Of a DNA stretch of 64,000 bases, positions 10,745 through 20,934 are shown in pieces. The notes beneath the pieces were generated by a model that did not search any database, had not been told where the DNA came from, and worked only from the letters and a program-made list of their open reading frames with translations. The position numbers and the translations under genes are program-made. The stretch spans positions 186,001 through 250,000 of the forward strand of contig NZ_JARHUC010000003.1 in assembly GCF_029223255.1 (NCBI RefSeq), read 5' to 3'. Each line of letters begins with the position of its first letter. Positions within the stretch are counted from its first letter, which is position 1. Source of the stretch: Albimonas marina. Its GTDB lineage: Bacteria > Pseudomonadota > Alphaproteobacteria > Rhodobacterales > Rhodobacteraceae.

Positions 10745-12895
10745 ATGAGCAAGTCGGATCTCGAGGCCTGGCGCGCGCTGGCCGAGAAGGAACTCAAGGG
10801 GAAGTCGCCCGACGACCTCGTCTGGAAGACCATCGAGGGGATCGACGTCAAACCCCTCTACACGGAGGCCGATCTCGAGGGCGTCGATCACCTGGGCACG
10901 GTGCCCGGGCAGTACCCGTTCGTGCGCGGCCCGCGCGCGACCATGTACGCGGGCCGTCCCTGGACGATCCGCCAGTACGCCGGCTTCTCGACCGCCGAGG
11001 AGTCGAACGCCTTCTACCGCAAGGCGCTGGCGGCGGGGCAGCAGGGCGTGTCGGTCGCCTTCGACCTCGCCACCCACCGCGGCTATGACAGCGATCACCC
11101 GCGGGTGATCGGCGACGTGGGCAAGGCGGGCGTGGCCATCGACTCGGTCGAGGACATGAAGATCCTGTTCGACGGGATCCCGCTCGAGAAGATCTCGGTC
11201 TCGATGACCATGAACGGCGCGGTGATCCCGATCCTCGCGAACTTCATCGTCGCGGGCGAAGAGCAGGGGGTGGAGCGCAAGCTGCTCTCGGGGACCATTC
11301 AGAACGACATTCTGAAGGAGTTCATGGTCCGCAACACCTACATCTATCCGCCCGAGCCCTCGATGCGGATCATCGCGGACATCATCGAGTTCACCTCGAA
11401 CGAGATGCCGAAGTTCAACTCGATCTCGATCTCCGGCTATCACATGCAGGAGGCGGGCGCGAACCTGGTGCAGGAGCTGGCCTTCACCATCGCCGACGGC
11501 ATGGAATACGTGCGCGCGGCCATGGCCAAGGGCCTGACGGTGGACCAGTTCGCGGGCCGGCTGTCGTTCTTCTTCGCCATCGGCATGAACTTCTTCATGG
11601 AGGCGGCGAAGCTCCGCGCCGCCCGCCTGCTGTGGGCCCGCGTGATGGAGGACTTCGGCGCGCAGAAGCCCGGCTCGAAGATGCTGCGCACGCACTGCCA
11701 GACGTCCGGCGTGTCGCTGGCCGAGCAGGACCCCTACAACAACGTGATCCGCACCGCCTACGAGGCGATGTCGGCGGCGCTGGGCGGCACCCAGTCGCTG
11801 CACACCAACGCGTTGGACGAGGCGGTGGCGCTGCCGACCGAGTTCTCCGCCCGCATCGCCCGGAATACGCAGCTGATCCTCCAGGAGGAGACCGGCGTCA
11901 CCAAGGTCGTCGATCCGTTGGCGGGTTCCTATTACGTCGAGGCGCTGACCGCCGAGCTCAAGGACAAGGCCTGGGCGCTGATCCAGGAGATCGAGTCCAT
12001 GGGCGGCATGACCAAGGCGGTCGCCTCGGGCATGCCCAAGCTGCGCATCGAGGAATCGGCGGCCATGCGCCAGGCCGGCATCGACCGCGGCGAAGAGGTG
12101 ATCATCGGGGTCAACAAGTACCGGCTCGAGAAGGAGGACGACCTCGACATCCTCGACATCGACAACGAGGCGGTGCTCAAGGCCCAGGTGGCGCGCATCC
12201 AGAAGGTGCGCGGCGGCCGCGACCAGGCCGCCTGCGACGCGGCCCTGGCCGCGCTGACGAAGGTGGCGGAGACCGGCGAGGGCAACCTGCTGGCCGCCGC
12301 GGTCGAGGCGGCGCGCGCCCGCGCCACGGTCGGGGAGATCTCGGACGCCATGGAGAAATCGTTCGGCCGGCATCGCGCCGAGGTGAAGACGCTGTCGGGC
12401 GTCTACGGCGCCGCCTACGAGGGCGACGCGGGGTTCAAGGCGATCCAGGACGACGTCGCCGCCTTCGCGGAAGAGGAGGGCCGCCGCCCGCGCATGCTGG
12501 TGGTCAAGATGGGCCAGGACGGCCATGACCGCGGCGCCAAGGTGATCGCGACCGCCTTCGCCGACATCGGCTTCGACGTCGACGTGGGCCCGCTGTTCCA
12601 GACGCCGGAGGAGGCCGCGGACGACGCGATCGACAACGACGTGCACGTCGTCGGCGTCTCGTCCCAGGCGGCGGGGCACCGGACGCTCGCGCCCAAGCTG
12701 ATCCAGGCGCTGAAGGAGAAGGGCGCCGAGGACATCATCGTGATCTGCGGCGGCGTGATCCCGCAGCAGGATTACGACTTCCTCAAGGGCGCGGGGGTGA
12801 AGGCGATCTTCGGGCCGGGGACCAACATCCCCGAGGCCGCGAAGAACATCCTGACCCTGATCCGCGAGAGCCGGCGCCCCGAGGCGGCCGAGTAA
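10745..12895 (+). CDS. mcm: Methylmalonyl-CoA mutase, single-chain form
   Basis: Adenosylcobalamin-dependent mutase converting (R)-methylmalonyl-CoA to succinyl-CoA, the last step of propionyl-CoA assimilation and part of the ethylmalonyl-CoA pathway. It has 716 aa with both domains: an N-terminal substrate TIM barrel ([20 protein letters not shown] near residue 65, [18 protein letters not shown] near 105) and a C-terminal B12 domain with D-x-H-x-x-G in [10 protein letters not shown] (His594), ending in [23 protein letters not shown] precedes the ATG. It is monocistronic in appearance, with a hairpin array upstream and a terminator downstream. The epimerase gene is not in the window. Confidence 0.97.
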   Translation: MSKSDLEAWRALAEKELKGKSPDDLVWKTIEGIDVKPLYTEADLEGVDHLGTVPGQYPFVRGPRATMYAGRPWTIRQYAGFSTAEESNAFYRKALAAGQQGVSVAFDLATHRGYDSDHPRVIGDVGKAGVAIDSVEDMKILFDGIPLEKISVSMTMNGAVIPILANFIVAGEEQGVERKLLSGTIQNDILKEFMVRNTYIYPPEPSMRIIADIIEFTSNEMPKFNSISISGYHMQEAGANLVQELAFTIADGMEYVRAAMAKGLTVDQFAGRLSFFFAIGMNFFMEAAKLRAARLLWARVMEDFGAQKPGSKMLRTHCQTSGVSLAEQDPYNNVIRTAYEAMSAALGGTQSLHTNALDEAVALPTEFSARIARNTQLILQEETGVTKVVDPLAGSYYVEALTAELKDKAWALIQEIESMGGMTKAVASGMPKLRIEESAAMRQAGIDRGEEVIIGVNKYRLEKEDDLDILDIDNEAVLKAQVARIQKVRGGRDQAACDAALAALTKVAETGEGNLLAAAVEAARARATVGEISDAMEKSFGRHRAEVKTLSGVYGAAYEGDAGFKAIQDDVAAFAEEEGRRPRMLVVKMGQDGHDRGAKVIATAFADIGFDVDVGPLFQTPEEAADDAIDNDVHVVGVSSQAAGHRTLAPKLIQALKEKGAEDIIVICGGVIPQQDYDFLKGAGVKAIFGPGTNIPEAAKNILTLIRESRRPEAAE

Positions 12896-12975
12896 ACCCC
12901 GCAGAGGGGAGACCCGCGCGAAGGGACGCGTGGAAGGCCCCCGGCCGCGACAGGGCGGGGGCGGGAGGAAGCGCC

Positions 12976-13010
12976 GGGGCGCGCCGATCGGGAGGTCGGC
13001 GCGCCCCTTT
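12976..13010 (+). terminator. Intrinsic terminator after mcm
   Basis: A perfect 12-bp stem (12976-12987 with 12996-13007) closes an eight-base loop and is followed by TTT. It sits 80 nt after the mcm stop codon. Confidence 0.8.
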
Positions 13011-13031
13011 CCGTACGCGCCCCCGCGGCCG

Positions 13032-13090
13032 GGGCGGCCCTCGCGCCCGCTGCGCGGCCGCATCGCCCCGCCCGGCCGTCCCCTTCGCGG
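13032..13090. repeat. 60-nt GC-rich intergenic repeat, copy B
   Basis: Second copy of the element at 9896-9955, about 90 percent alike by eye. It lies after the mcm terminator in the 518-nt gap 12896-13413, which otherwise shows no supported gene. Confidence 0.55.
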
Positions 13091-13413
13091 TCTCCGCCGC
13101 TGGCGGAAGGAAAGGGAGGCGCCGCCGGGCGGCCCGTCGCCCCGGACCGCCGGGCGTGGAAGGACGGGGCGCGGCCTGCCGTTCCGTCTCTGCGGAGCCG
13201 CGACGCGAGGGCGGGCAGGGCGACAGGCGCACGGCCGGCACGCGATGGACCAGGGCGTCGGGGGACGGCCGCGAGGACGCCTCCGGTCCCGCCGGCCCCC
13301 GCGCTGCGGCATCCGGCCGGGGGCGGCGGGGGCCGGGCGGGGCTAAGCATGTCCGGACAGGCGCGCGGTGAAACCCTCCGCGCCGCAGGGCATCGGATCG
13401 AAGGAGCATCCCC

Positions 13414-14334
13414 ATGAAGGTGGCGGTCGTCGGCGCGGGCGGGATCGGGGGCTACCTGGCGGTGAGGCTGGCGGCGGCGGGCAATCCCGTCTCGGTCGTC
13501 GCCCGCGGGGCGCATCTGGAGGCGATCCGCGCGGACGGCCTGACGCTCGAGGAACATGGCGGCAAGACCACCACGGTGAAGATCCCCGCCGCCGCGGACC
13601 CCGCAGAGCTCGAGCCCGCAGACCTGGTGATCTTCGGGGTGAAGGGCCAGCAGCTCGACGCTGCGATGGAGGCGGCCCGCCCCCTGATGGCGCAGGGCGG
13701 CGTGGCGCTGCCGATCCTCAACGGCGTGACCGCGACCGCGCGGCTGGAGGCGGTCTACGGCGAGGGGCGCGCGCTGATCGGCGTGGCGCTGGTTTCGGCC
13801 GAGATCGTGCGGCCGGGCGTGATCGGCAAGCTCGACAGCGAGACCGGGATCATCTTCGGCGACCGCGACGGGCGCCAGGACACGCAGCCCGCCGCCGCGG
13901 CGCGCGAGATGTTCCTCGCCGCCGGGGCGCCGGCGCCCGCCTCCGACGACGTGCGGGTGGACCTGTGGCGCAAGATGATCGCCTGGAACGGCACCGGCAC
14001 CCTGACCGCCGCCGCCCGCTGCACGGTGCATGAGCTGCAGACGGTTCCCGAGCTGCGGCGCCTCTACGAGGCGCTGGTGCGCGAGGCCCAGGCGGTGGCC
14101 ATCGCCTCGGGCGCCCCGGTGCCGGAGGGCACGGCCGACGCGGTGATCGCGCGGTTCGAGAAGATGTCGGGCAAGATCCGCTCCTCGATGGCCGCGGACC
14201 TGGAGGCGGGCAAGCCGCTGGAGCTCGACCACATGACCGGGGCGGTGGCGCGCATGGGCCGCGAGCACGGCGTGCCGGTCCCCGCCACCGAGGCGATGTA
14301 CGCCGTCCTGCGCCCCCACCGCGACGGGCGCTGA
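13414..14334 (+). CDS. 2-dehydropantoate 2-reductase family protein (ketopantoate reductase), copy 1
   Basis: 306-aa NADPH-dependent reductase of the PanE/ApbA family; the canonical reaction reduces ketopantoate to pantoate for coenzyme A synthesis. The Rossmann fingerprint GAGGIGGYLA is intact at about residues 7-16. Family residues are visible: LPILNGV (Asn near 109), the catalytic-lysine region DLWRKMIAWNGTG (near 186) and the C-terminal DLEAGKPLELDHMTGA (near 268). Good start context (GAAGGAGC). Many genomes carry several paralogs that are not PanE, so pantothenate synthesis is possible but unproven. A second, more divergent paralog follows at 15291. Confidence 0.85.
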   Translation: MKVAVVGAGGIGGYLAVRLAAAGNPVSVVARGAHLEAIRADGLTLEEHGGKTTTVKIPAAADPAELEPADLVIFGVKGQQLDAAMEAARPLMAQGGVALPILNGVTATARLEAVYGEGRALIGVALVSAEIVRPGVIGKLDSETGIIFGDRDGRQDTQPAAAAREMFLAAGAPAPASDDVRVDLWRKMIAWNGTGTLTAAARCTVHELQTVPELRRLYEALVREAQAVAIASGAPVPEGTADAVIARFEKMSGKIRSSMAADLEAGKPLELDHMTGAVARMGREHGVPVPATEAMYAVLRPHRDGR

Positions 14335-14712
14335 GGCCGAAGGGCCCTCGCGGAGCCGTCCGGCCGCGTCGTCCGCGCCGGCGAAGATCCTTGGCCCGGC
14401 CGGGCGCATCGGCGGCCAAGGGGCGGCGGCGGACTGATCGGACGCGCCTTGCAGGGGGCGTCCTGCGCGAGCGGCGCGCGGGGCTCCTGCTCGGGCCGGG
14501 CGGGGATCGCCCCGATCCGGGTCGTCCCGCGCACGTCCTCGCGACTCCCGGTGATCCGATGGGCGCGCGAGCGGGGATTGCAAGGCGTTGCGCAGGCGCG
14601 GACCTGCGCCGATCTCAGGGCCACGCCGGACGCCTTCCAGGCCGGACGATCTCAGGACCGCCCCCCCTCCCAGACCTCCGACGCGCAATGCAATCCGCAG
14701 GAGGACCTCCTC
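14335..14712. other. Intergenic region, 378 nt, no supported gene
   Basis: Lies between the first ketopantoate-reductase-like gene and a small secreted protein. Frames through it are GC-rich shadows without ribosome sites. Several short GC inverted repeats occur, but none looks like a clear terminator. The secreted-protein promoter should be in its last part. Confidence 0.4.
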
Positions 14713-15063
14713 ATGACCCGCAGACCTCTCTTCGCCGCGCTCGTCGCCCTCGGCGCCGCCGCGGCGGCCTCGTCCGCCTCCGCCGCCGTTCCGCTCTCGC
14801 AGGACGCCCAGGCGGCGCTGGTGCAGTCGTGCCTCGTCTCGGCCTCGCAGAAGCTGTCGATGTCGACCCACGACCTCAGCGCCCGCTTCGACGGCATGAC
14901 CCCGGACGGGGGCGCGAAGGTGGCCGGCGTGACCACGCCCGCCTCGGCCGACTCCTCGGCCTTCACCTGCGTCTACGGACCCGGCGCGAAGACGCTGACC
15001 GCCTTCCTGCAGGACGACGCCCTGACGCCGGGCGGCATGGACGCCCAGGACAGCGGCGACTGA
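14713..15063 (+). CDS. Small secreted protein of unknown function
   Basis: 116-aa protein with a clear Sec signal peptide (MTRRPLFAALVALGAAAAAS followed by SASA cleavage), giving a mature protein of about 90 residues. Two cysteines, in VQSCLVSASQ and AFTCVYG, could form a disulfide in the periplasm. GGAGG precedes the ATG at 14713; the longer upstream frame is not supported. It stands alone between two ketopantoate-reductase paralogs in the same direction. No domain recognised. Confidence 0.75.
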   Translation: MTRRPLFAALVALGAAAAASSASAAVPLSQDAQAALVQSCLVSASQKLSMSTHDLSARFDGMTPDGGAKVAGVTTPASADSSAFTCVYGPGAKTLTAFLQDDALTPGGMDAQDSGD

Positions 15064-15290
15064 GCCCGGCCGCGTCGGGCGAGGGGGGCGGGGGCGCCTC
15101 GTCCCCCGCCCGGGCCGGCCCTCCGCCGCCGGCGAGGCGCCCGCCGCGCCGTCCACGACATTCCATTCGGCCGTCCGCGCCGGCCGCGGCGTTCCGTCGA
15201 TCCGCCCGCGCGGGCGGCGGCGCCCATTGAACCGGCCGGCCTCGCCCTGCAATCTGCGCGGCGCAGGGAACGGCCCTGCGGGAGCGGGAG

Positions 15291-16220
15291 ATGGCGATGC
15301 GGTTCGCGACGGTGGCGACGGGGGGCGTGAACGGCTACCTCGCGGTGAAGCTGGCGGAGGGCGGCGCGGACGTCGCCTGCCTGGCGCGCGGCGCCCATCT
15401 CGAGGCGATCCGCGCCCGCGGCCTGCGACTGGTCGGGCCCGCGGGCGAGAGCGTCGGGCGCCCGCGCCTGGCTACCGACGATCCCGGCGCCATCGGGCCG
15501 GTGGACGTGATCCTCTTCGCGGTGAAGGCCCAGGACCTCGACGGCGCGGCGCCGCTGTGCCTGCCGATGATGGGCCCCGAGACGGTGGTGATCCCCTTCC
15601 TCAACGGCGTCGAGGCCTCCGAGCGGCTGGAGCATCACCTGGGCGCGGGCCGGGTGCTGGAGGGGACCTGCGGGATCTCGATCTTCCTGGGCGAGCCGGG
15701 GCGGCTGGACATGGCCTCCTCCTTCGCCTGGTACAAGTTCGCCGAGCGCGACGGGACCCGCTCCGAGCGCGCCGAGGCGATCGCGGCGGCGATGCGCGCG
15801 GCGGGGATCGACGCGGCGGTGCCCGAGGACATCCGGGTGGAGCTGTGGCGCAAGTTCCTGATGCTGGCGACGCTGGCCGGGGTGACCGCGGCGGGGCGCT
15901 GCTCGGCCGGGGACATCCAGGCCTCGGAGGCGCTGAGCGCGCTGGTGCGCGACTGCGTGGCCGAGATCGGAGCGCTGGCCCGCGCCAAGGGCGTGCCGAT
16001 CACCGAGAAGGACGAGGCCAAGGTCGGCGAGATCATCGCGGGCTTCCCCGCGGGGATGCGCGCGAGCATGGCCAAGGACCTCGACGCCGGCCGGCCCATC
16101 GAGGTCGACTGGCTGTCGGGCGCGGTGGCGCGCCTGTCGGCGGCCGAGGGGCTGGAGGCGCCGGCGCATCGCACCCTCGCGGCGCTGCTCGCGCCCTGGC
16201 GGCTGGGTCGGCGCCGGTAA
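15291..16220 (+). CDS. 2-dehydropantoate 2-reductase family protein, copy 2, with degenerate nucleotide-binding motif
   Basis: 309-aa paralog of the gene at 13414. It keeps the fold-wide motifs VNGYLAVKLAEGG, RGAHLEAIRARGL, PFLNGVEASERLE, ELWRKFLMLATLAGVTAAGR (catalytic-lysine region) and DLDAGRPIEVDWLSGAVARL. The Rossmann fingerprint, GAGGIG in copy 1, reads ATGGVN here: the first and third glycines are replaced by Ala and Asn. That should weaken or alter NADPH binding, so this copy may use another cofactor mode or have a different role. The start has GGAG about 8 nt upstream. It ends 114 nt before the large inverted repeat at 16334. Confidence 0.82.
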   Translation: MAMRFATVATGGVNGYLAVKLAEGGADVACLARGAHLEAIRARGLRLVGPAGESVGRPRLATDDPGAIGPVDVILFAVKAQDLDGAAPLCLPMMGPETVVIPFLNGVEASERLEHHLGAGRVLEGTCGISIFLGEPGRLDMASSFAWYKFAERDGTRSERAEAIAAAMRAAGIDAAVPEDIRVELWRKFLMLATLAGVTAAGRCSAGDIQASEALSALVRDCVAEIGALARAKGVPITEKDEAKVGEIIAGFPAGMRASMAKDLDAGRPIEVDWLSGAVARLSAAEGLEAPAHRTLAALLAPWRLGRRR

Positions 16221-16333
16221 GGCGCGCTCCAGGGGGCGGAGGCGCCCTGCGGGCGGGCCCGGCGGCGTCGCGCGCGGGTCGGTCGGGGCGCCGGGAGACG
16301 GTCACGCTTCAAGACTCACCCGGGAACAGGGCC

Positions 16334-16498
16334 GCGCCTGCTCCCCGGATCCGTCCATCGCTCGATGATGCCTGAGCCGCGGGGGCGAGTCGGTCAAGGA
16401 CGAGCCCGCGCAGGCGCGGGTCGCTGCGCGATCCTTGACCGACTCGCCCCCGCGGCTCTTTACGGCATCAGCGATGGACGGCTCCGGGGAACAGGCGC
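16334..16498. repeat. Large inverted repeat with 67-nt arms and nested hairpin
   Basis: Left arm 16334-16400 pairs with right arm 16432-16498. The innermost 27 nt (16374-16400) pair perfectly, including GCGAGTCGGTCAAGGA. The outer 27 nt pair with two mismatches, and only the middle of about 11 nt diverges. The 31-nt loop has its own 7-bp hairpin (16405-16411 with 16414-16420). No open frame crosses it convincingly and no flanking target duplication was seen. It could be a MITE-like element, a bidirectional terminator or a structured RNA. Confidence 0.85.
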
Positions 16499-16558
16499 TT
16501 CGCGGGGATCCGCTAGCGCGGCGCCCGGGCGGGGGCCGGGCAGGGCGGAGGATGCGGC

Positions 16559-17080
16559 ATGCGGGCGGCGGCGCGGACGCGGGCCAGGGTCCTGGCGGGG
16601 ATGGGCGCGGGCGCGGCGCTGGCGCTGGGCACGCTGGCGGCCGGGGCGGGCTGGGGCGCGGTCCCGGGCGACGGCTCGCCGGGCGCGCGGCTGGCGCTGG
16701 CGGCGACGGCGCTGCTGGGGCCGGGCGCGGCGCTGGCGGCCGTGATCGGGCGCATCGCGCAGCGGCGCTTCTTCGACGCGGCCCTGATCGAGGGGCAGGC
16801 GCCGGCCCCGGGATCGGGGGCGGAGATCGACCAGCGGGTCCTGAGGAACACCGTCGAGCAGGCGCTGCTGGCGGCGCTCGCCTGGCCCGCGCTGGCGCTG
16901 GCGCTGCCGGCGGACCGGCTGGGGGCGGTGGCGGCGCTGGGCCTCGCCTTCCCCGTCTCGCGGGCGATGTTCTGGATCGGCTATCACCGGGCGCCCCTGC
17001 TCAGGGCGCCCGGCTTCGCGTGGGGGTTCTACGCCTCGGTCATGGCGATCGCCTGGGCCGGGTGGCTGGCGATCGCCTGA
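16559..17080 (+). CDS. MAPEG family integral membrane protein
   Basis: 173-aa membrane protein of the MAPEG superfamily (membrane-associated proteins in eicosanoid and glutathione metabolism). Four hydrophobic segments are visible, about residues 12-32, 42-62, 100-135 and 150-172. Diagnostic pieces are RVLRNTVEQALLAAL and AFPVSRAMFWIGYHRAP, with a VLRN-type motif that binds glutathione in characterised members. GGAGG stands 7 nt before the ATG. It is convergent with nhaA. Its substrate is unknown. Confidence 0.8.
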   Translation: MRAAARTRARVLAGMGAGAALALGTLAAGAGWGAVPGDGSPGARLALAATALLGPGAALAAVIGRIAQRRFFDAALIEGQAPAPGSGAEIDQRVLRNTVEQALLAALAWPALALALPADRLGAVAALGLAFPVSRAMFWIGYHRAPLLRAPGFAWGFYASVMAIAWAGWLAIA

Positions 17081-17090
17081 GGCGCGGCGC

Positions 17091-18317
17091 TCACTCGGCC
17101 GGCTTGCCGGCGCGGTCGAGGGCGGCGGCCTCGGGCTCGGTGATCTGGCCGCGCGCCTCGTGCGGCTTGGTCAGCACCCGCAGCACCAGGTAGCCGAACA
17201 CCGCCGAGAGCAGCGAGCCGGTCAGCACGCCCAGGCGCACGTCCGCGGCATGCTGCACGTCCGAGAAGCTGAGCCCGCCGATGAACAGCGACATGGTGAA
17301 GCCGATGCCCGCCAGCAGCGCGGCGCCGTAGAGCTTGGGCCAGGTCATCCCCTCGGGCATCCGCACGATGCCGAGCTTCACCGTCAGGAACGAGGCCCCG
17401 AAGACGCCGATCTGCTTGCCCAGGAACAGGCCCGCGGCGATGCCCAGCGGCACCGGTTCGAGCAGGCTCGCCAGGCTCATGCCCTGCAGCGACAGGCCCG
17501 CGTTGGCGAAGGCGAAGACCGGCACGATGAAGAAGAACACGTACGGCGTCAGCCCATGCTCGAGCGAATGCAGCGGCGAGGAGCCGTGGCGCGAGCGCAG
17601 GGGGATGAAGAAGGCCAGCAGCACGCCCGCGATGGTCGCGTGCACGCCCGACTTCAGCACCAGGAACCACAGCACCACGCCCAGCATCAGCAGGGGCGCC
17701 ACCCGGTGCGCGCCGCGCAGGTTCAGCCACAGCAGGCCCGCGATGGGAGCCAGCGAGTAGAGCAGGTACTCGGGCTTCAGCTCGGCGGTGTAGAACAGGG
17801 CGATGATCAGGATCGCGCCGATGTCGTCCAGGATCGCCAGCGTCAGCAGGAAGATCTTCAGCGACGGGTGGATGCGGTCGCCCAGCAGCGCCAGGACGCC
17901 CAGCGCGAAGGCGATGTCGGTGGCCGCGGGAATGGCCCAGCCGCTCAGCGTCTCGGGCGTGTTCCAGTTCAGGGCCGCGTAGATGATCGCGGGAACCGCC
18001 ATGCCGCCGACCGCGGCGATGCCCGGCAGGATCACGTCGGCGGGGTTCTTGAGCTTGCCCTCCAGGAACTCGCGCTTCAGCTCGAGCCCCACGAGGAAGA
18101 AGAACACCGCCATCAGGCCGTCGTTGATCCACAGGATCAGCGGCTTCTCGATGCCGACGCCGTCGTAGGTGAAGTCGAGATAGGCGCTGAGCGTGTTGTC
18201 GTACCACTCCGCCAGCGGAGAGTTGTAGACGACCAGCGCCGCCACTGCCGACAGCAGCAGCAATATCCCGCCAGCGGCCTCGTGCCGGAACAGTCGGTCG
18301 ATGGCGCGGATGATCAT
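17091..18317 (-). CDS. nhaA: Na+/H+ antiporter NhaA
   Basis: Inner-membrane antiporter that exports Na+ in exchange for protons, giving salt and alkaline-pH tolerance. 408 aa with the 12-helix hydrophobic pattern. The ion-binding aspartate pair is present in AILDDIGAILIIALFYTAEL, and the conserved IPAATDIAFALGVLALLG segment precedes it. GGAGGGG stands upstream of the ATG at 18317. It is divergent from maeB with a 272-nt gap. The hydrophilic C-terminal tail (LDRAGKPAE) is short, as usual. Confidence 0.96.
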   Translation of the reverse strand: MIIRAIDRLFRHEAAGGILLLLSAVAALVVYNSPLAEWYDNTLSAYLDFTYDGVGIEKPLILWINDGLMAVFFFLVGLELKREFLEGKLKNPADVILPGIAAVGGMAVPAIIYAALNWNTPETLSGWAIPAATDIAFALGVLALLGDRIHPSLKIFLLTLAILDDIGAILIIALFYTAELKPEYLLYSLAPIAGLLWLNLRGAHRVAPLLMLGVVLWFLVLKSGVHATIAGVLLAFFIPLRSRHGSSPLHSLEHGLTPYVFFFIVPVFAFANAGLSLQGMSLASLLEPVPLGIAAGLFLGKQIGVFGASFLTVKLGIVRMPEGMTWPKLYGAALLAGIGFTMSLFIGGLSFSDVQHAADVRLGVLTGSLLSAVFGYLVLRVLTKPHEARGQITEPEAAALDRAGKPAE

Positions 18318-18589
18318 GGGCTGGCCCCTCCTCTGGAATTTTCGCGTCAGGAAACCAATTTGGGATCGAAGCCCCCCGATTCAACGCGCAGGCCCCTGCG
18401 TCCGCGCGGTTTTCGCCTGCGCGTTCCGTCGCGGGCGACGTCGCGTCCGCGCTCGGCGTCGTCGCGACGCTTGCGTGCCGCTTGCTCCCGGGCGCGCAAT
18501 GGGCCATTGGGTCCGTCCGGAATTCGCGCCGCGAAGTCGGCGCCGGCCGGGGGGCGGGAGGCCCTTCCGGCGAGAACGGGAGGAAGGTC

Positions 18590-20884
18590 ATGAGCGACGA
18601 CCGCAGCCAGGATGCCGCACGCCAGGCGGCGCTGGACTACCACGAGTTTCCCAAGCCCGGGAAACTCGAGATCCGCGCCACCAAGCCCATGGCCAACCAG
18701 CGCGACCTGAGCCGCGCCTACAGCCCTGGCGTGGCCGAGGCGTGCCTCGAGATCGAGAAGGACCCCTCGGCCTCGGCGCGCTACACCGCGCGGGGCAACC
18801 TGGTGGCGGTGGTCTCGAACGGCACCGCCGTGCTGGGCCTGGGCGACATCGGCGCCGCCGCTTCCAAGCCGGTGATGGAGGGCAAGGCCGTCCTCTTCAA
18901 GAAATTCGCCAACATCGACTGCTTCGACATCGAGGTCAGCGAGCGCGATCCGCGCAAGCTCGCCGACATCGTGGCCGCGCTGGAGCCGACCTTCGGCGCG
19001 ATCAACCTCGAGGACATCGCCGCCCCCGACTGCTTCGAGGTCGAGGAGCTGTGCAAGCAGAAGATGAACATCCCCGTCTTCCATGACGACCAGCACGGCA
19101 CCGCGATCGTGGTCGCCGCCGCGGCGTTCAACGCCATGCGGGTCGCCCAGAAGAAGTTCGAGGAGATCAAGGTCGTCTCGATGGGCGGGGGGGCCGCGGG
19201 CATCGCCTGCCTCAACCTCCTCCAGACGCTGGGCGTGAAGAAGGAAAACGTCTGGCTGCTCGACCGCAAGGGCCTGATCTACAAGGGCCGCGGCGACAAC
19301 ATGGGCGCCCAGAAGGAAGGCTACGCGCGCGATCCCGAGGACGCGAAGGGCGGCACCGGCCTCGACGACGTGATCGCGGGCGCGGACCTTTTCCTGGGCC
19401 TGTCGGCGGCCAACGTGATGACCAAGGAGATGGTCGCCAAGATGGCCGACCGTCCGATCATCTTCGGCCTGGCCAACCCGATCCCCGAGATCATGCCCGA
19501 GCTCGCCCGCGAGGCGAAGCCCGACGCGCTGATCGCCACCGGCCGCTCGGACTATCCCAACCAGGTCAACAACGTCCTGTGCTTCCCCTTCATCTTCCGC
19601 GGCGCGCTGGACGTCGGCGCGCGCGAGATCAACGAGGAGATGAAGATCGCCTGCGTGAAGGCGCTGGCGGACCTGGCGCTGCAGGCCGGCTCGGCCGAGG
19701 CCGCGGCCGCCTATCGCGGCGAGCGCCTGGTGTTCGGGCCCGAGTACCTGATCCCCAAGCCCTTCGATCCCCGGCTGCTGCCCGCGGTCGCCTCCGCCGT
19801 CGCCAAGGCCGCGATGGACTCGGGCGTCGCCACCCGCCCGATCGAGGACCTGGACGCCTATCGCAACCAGCTCGAGAACTCGCAGTTCCGCTCCAGCCTC
19901 GTGATGCGCCCGGTCTTCGAGGCCGCCCGCGCCTCCGAGCGGCGGATCGTCTTCGCCGAGGGCGAGGACGAGCGGGTGCTGCGCGCCGCCCACGCGATGC
20001 TGGAGGAGACCTCCCACAAGCCGATCCTGATCGGCCGTCCGGAGGTCGTCGCCCACCGGCTCGAGCGCTACGGCCTGCCGATCGAGCCCGGCCGCGACTT
20101 CGAGCTGGTGAACCCCGAGTCCGATCCCCGCTATCGCGACTACTGGGAGACCTACCACGAGACGATGGAGCGGCGCGGCGTGACGCCGGACCTCGCCCGC
20201 GCGGTGCTGCGCACCAACACCACGGCCATCGCGGCCACGATGGTGCGCCAGGGCGACGCCGACAGCCTGATCTGCGGCACCTTCGGCCAGTATCTGTGGC
20301 ACCTGAACTACGTGACCCAGATGCTGGCGACCGACGGGCTGCGCCCGGTCGGCGGCCTGTCGCTGATGCTGCTCGAGCGGGGGCTGGTGTTCATCGCCGA
20401 CACCCAGGTCCACCCCGACCCCACCGCCGAGGAGATCGCCGAGATCGCCATCGGCGCCGCGCGCCACTGCCGCCGCTTCGGCATGGAGCCCAAGGTCGCG
20501 CTGCTGTCGCATTCCCAGTTCGGCAACATGGACATCCCCTCGGGGCGCAAGATGCGCCGCGCGATGGAGATCCTGGACGAGCAGGACCGCGGCTTCGCCT
20601 ACGAGGGGGAGATGCACGCCGACGCCGCCCTCGACCCCGAGATCCGCGAGCGCATCTTCCCCAACTCGCGCATCGACGGGATCGCCAACATCCTGATCCT
20701 GCCGAACGCCGACGCGGCCTCGGGGATGCGCAACGTGCTCAAGCAGATGTCGGGCGCGCTCGAGGTCGGGCCGATCCTGATGGGCATGGGCAACCGGGCG
20801 CATATCGTGACGCCCTCGATCACCGCGCGGGGGCTGCTCAACATCGCCGCCCTCGCCTCGACGCCGATGACCTCCTACGCCTGA
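18590..20884 (+). CDS. maeB: NADP-dependent malic enzyme with C-terminal phosphotransacetylase-like domain
   Basis: 764-aa MaeB-type enzyme: oxidative decarboxylation of malate to pyruvate with NADP. The N-terminal malic domain has [18 protein letters not shown] near residue 36, the catalytic lysine region, and [16 protein letters not shown] near 162. NAD(P)-binding [13 protein letters not shown] follows. From about residue 430 there is a PTA-like domain ([29 protein letters not shown]), which in this family regulates the enzyme in response to acetyl-CoA rather than catalysing. GGGAGGAAGG precedes the ATG. It links the succinyl-CoA output of the nearby mcm to pyruvate, an inference from pathway logic. 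Confidence 0.95.
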   Translation: MSDDRSQDAARQAALDYHEFPKPGKLEIRATKPMANQRDLSRAYSPGVAEACLEIEKDPSASARYTARGNLVAVVSNGTAVLGLGDIGAAASKPVMEGKAVLFKKFANIDCFDIEVSERDPRKLADIVAALEPTFGAINLEDIAAPDCFEVEELCKQKMNIPVFHDDQHGTAIVVAAAAFNAMRVAQKKFEEIKVVSMGGGAAGIACLNLLQTLGVKKENVWLLDRKGLIYKGRGDNMGAQKEGYARDPEDAKGGTGLDDVIAGADLFLGLSAANVMTKEMVAKMADRPIIFGLANPIPEIMPELAREAKPDALIATGRSDYPNQVNNVLCFPFIFRGALDVGAREINEEMKIACVKALADLALQAGSAEAAAAYRGERLVFGPEYLIPKPFDPRLLPAVASAVAKAAMDSGVATRPIEDLDAYRNQLENSQFRSSLVMRPVFEAARASERRIVFAEGEDERVLRAAHAMLEETSHKPILIGRPEVVAHRLERYGLPIEPGRDFELVNPESDPRYRDYWETYHETMERRGVTPDLARAVLRTNTTAIAATMVRQGDADSLICGTFGQYLWHLNYVTQMLATDGLRPVGGLSLMLLERGLVFIADTQVHPDPTAEEIAEIAIGAARHCRRFGMEPKVALLSHSQFGNMDIPSGRKMRRAMEILDEQDRGFAYEGEMHADAALDPEIRERIFPNSRIDGIANILILPNADAASGMRNVLKQMSGALEVGPILMGMGNRAHIVTPSITARGLLNIAALASTPMTSYA

Positions 20885-20900
20885 GCGGGAGGTCGCGCGA

Positions 20901-20934
20901 TGAGGAGGGGACGGGCGTGAGGAGGGGACGGGGG
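20901..20934 (+). repeat. 17-nt tandem duplication carrying the ribosome site of the LysE-family gene
   Basis: TGAGGAGGGGACGGGCG at 20901-20917 is repeated at 20918-20934 with one change. Each copy has a GAGGAGGGG ribosome site followed by a GTG; only the second GTG (20934) is in frame with the transporter. The first GTG is out of register. Confidence 0.75.

Noticed and set aside
12772-15252. 826-codon minus-strand open frame
   Set aside because: Low-complexity Arg/Gly/Ala composition spanning the two unrelated genes and gaps on the other strand; a shadow of the plus-strand coding bias.
16365-16745. Open frame through the large inverted repeat
   Set aside because: Composition is dominated by Arg and Gly with no domain; it is an out-of-frame shadow partly overlapping the MAPEG gene.
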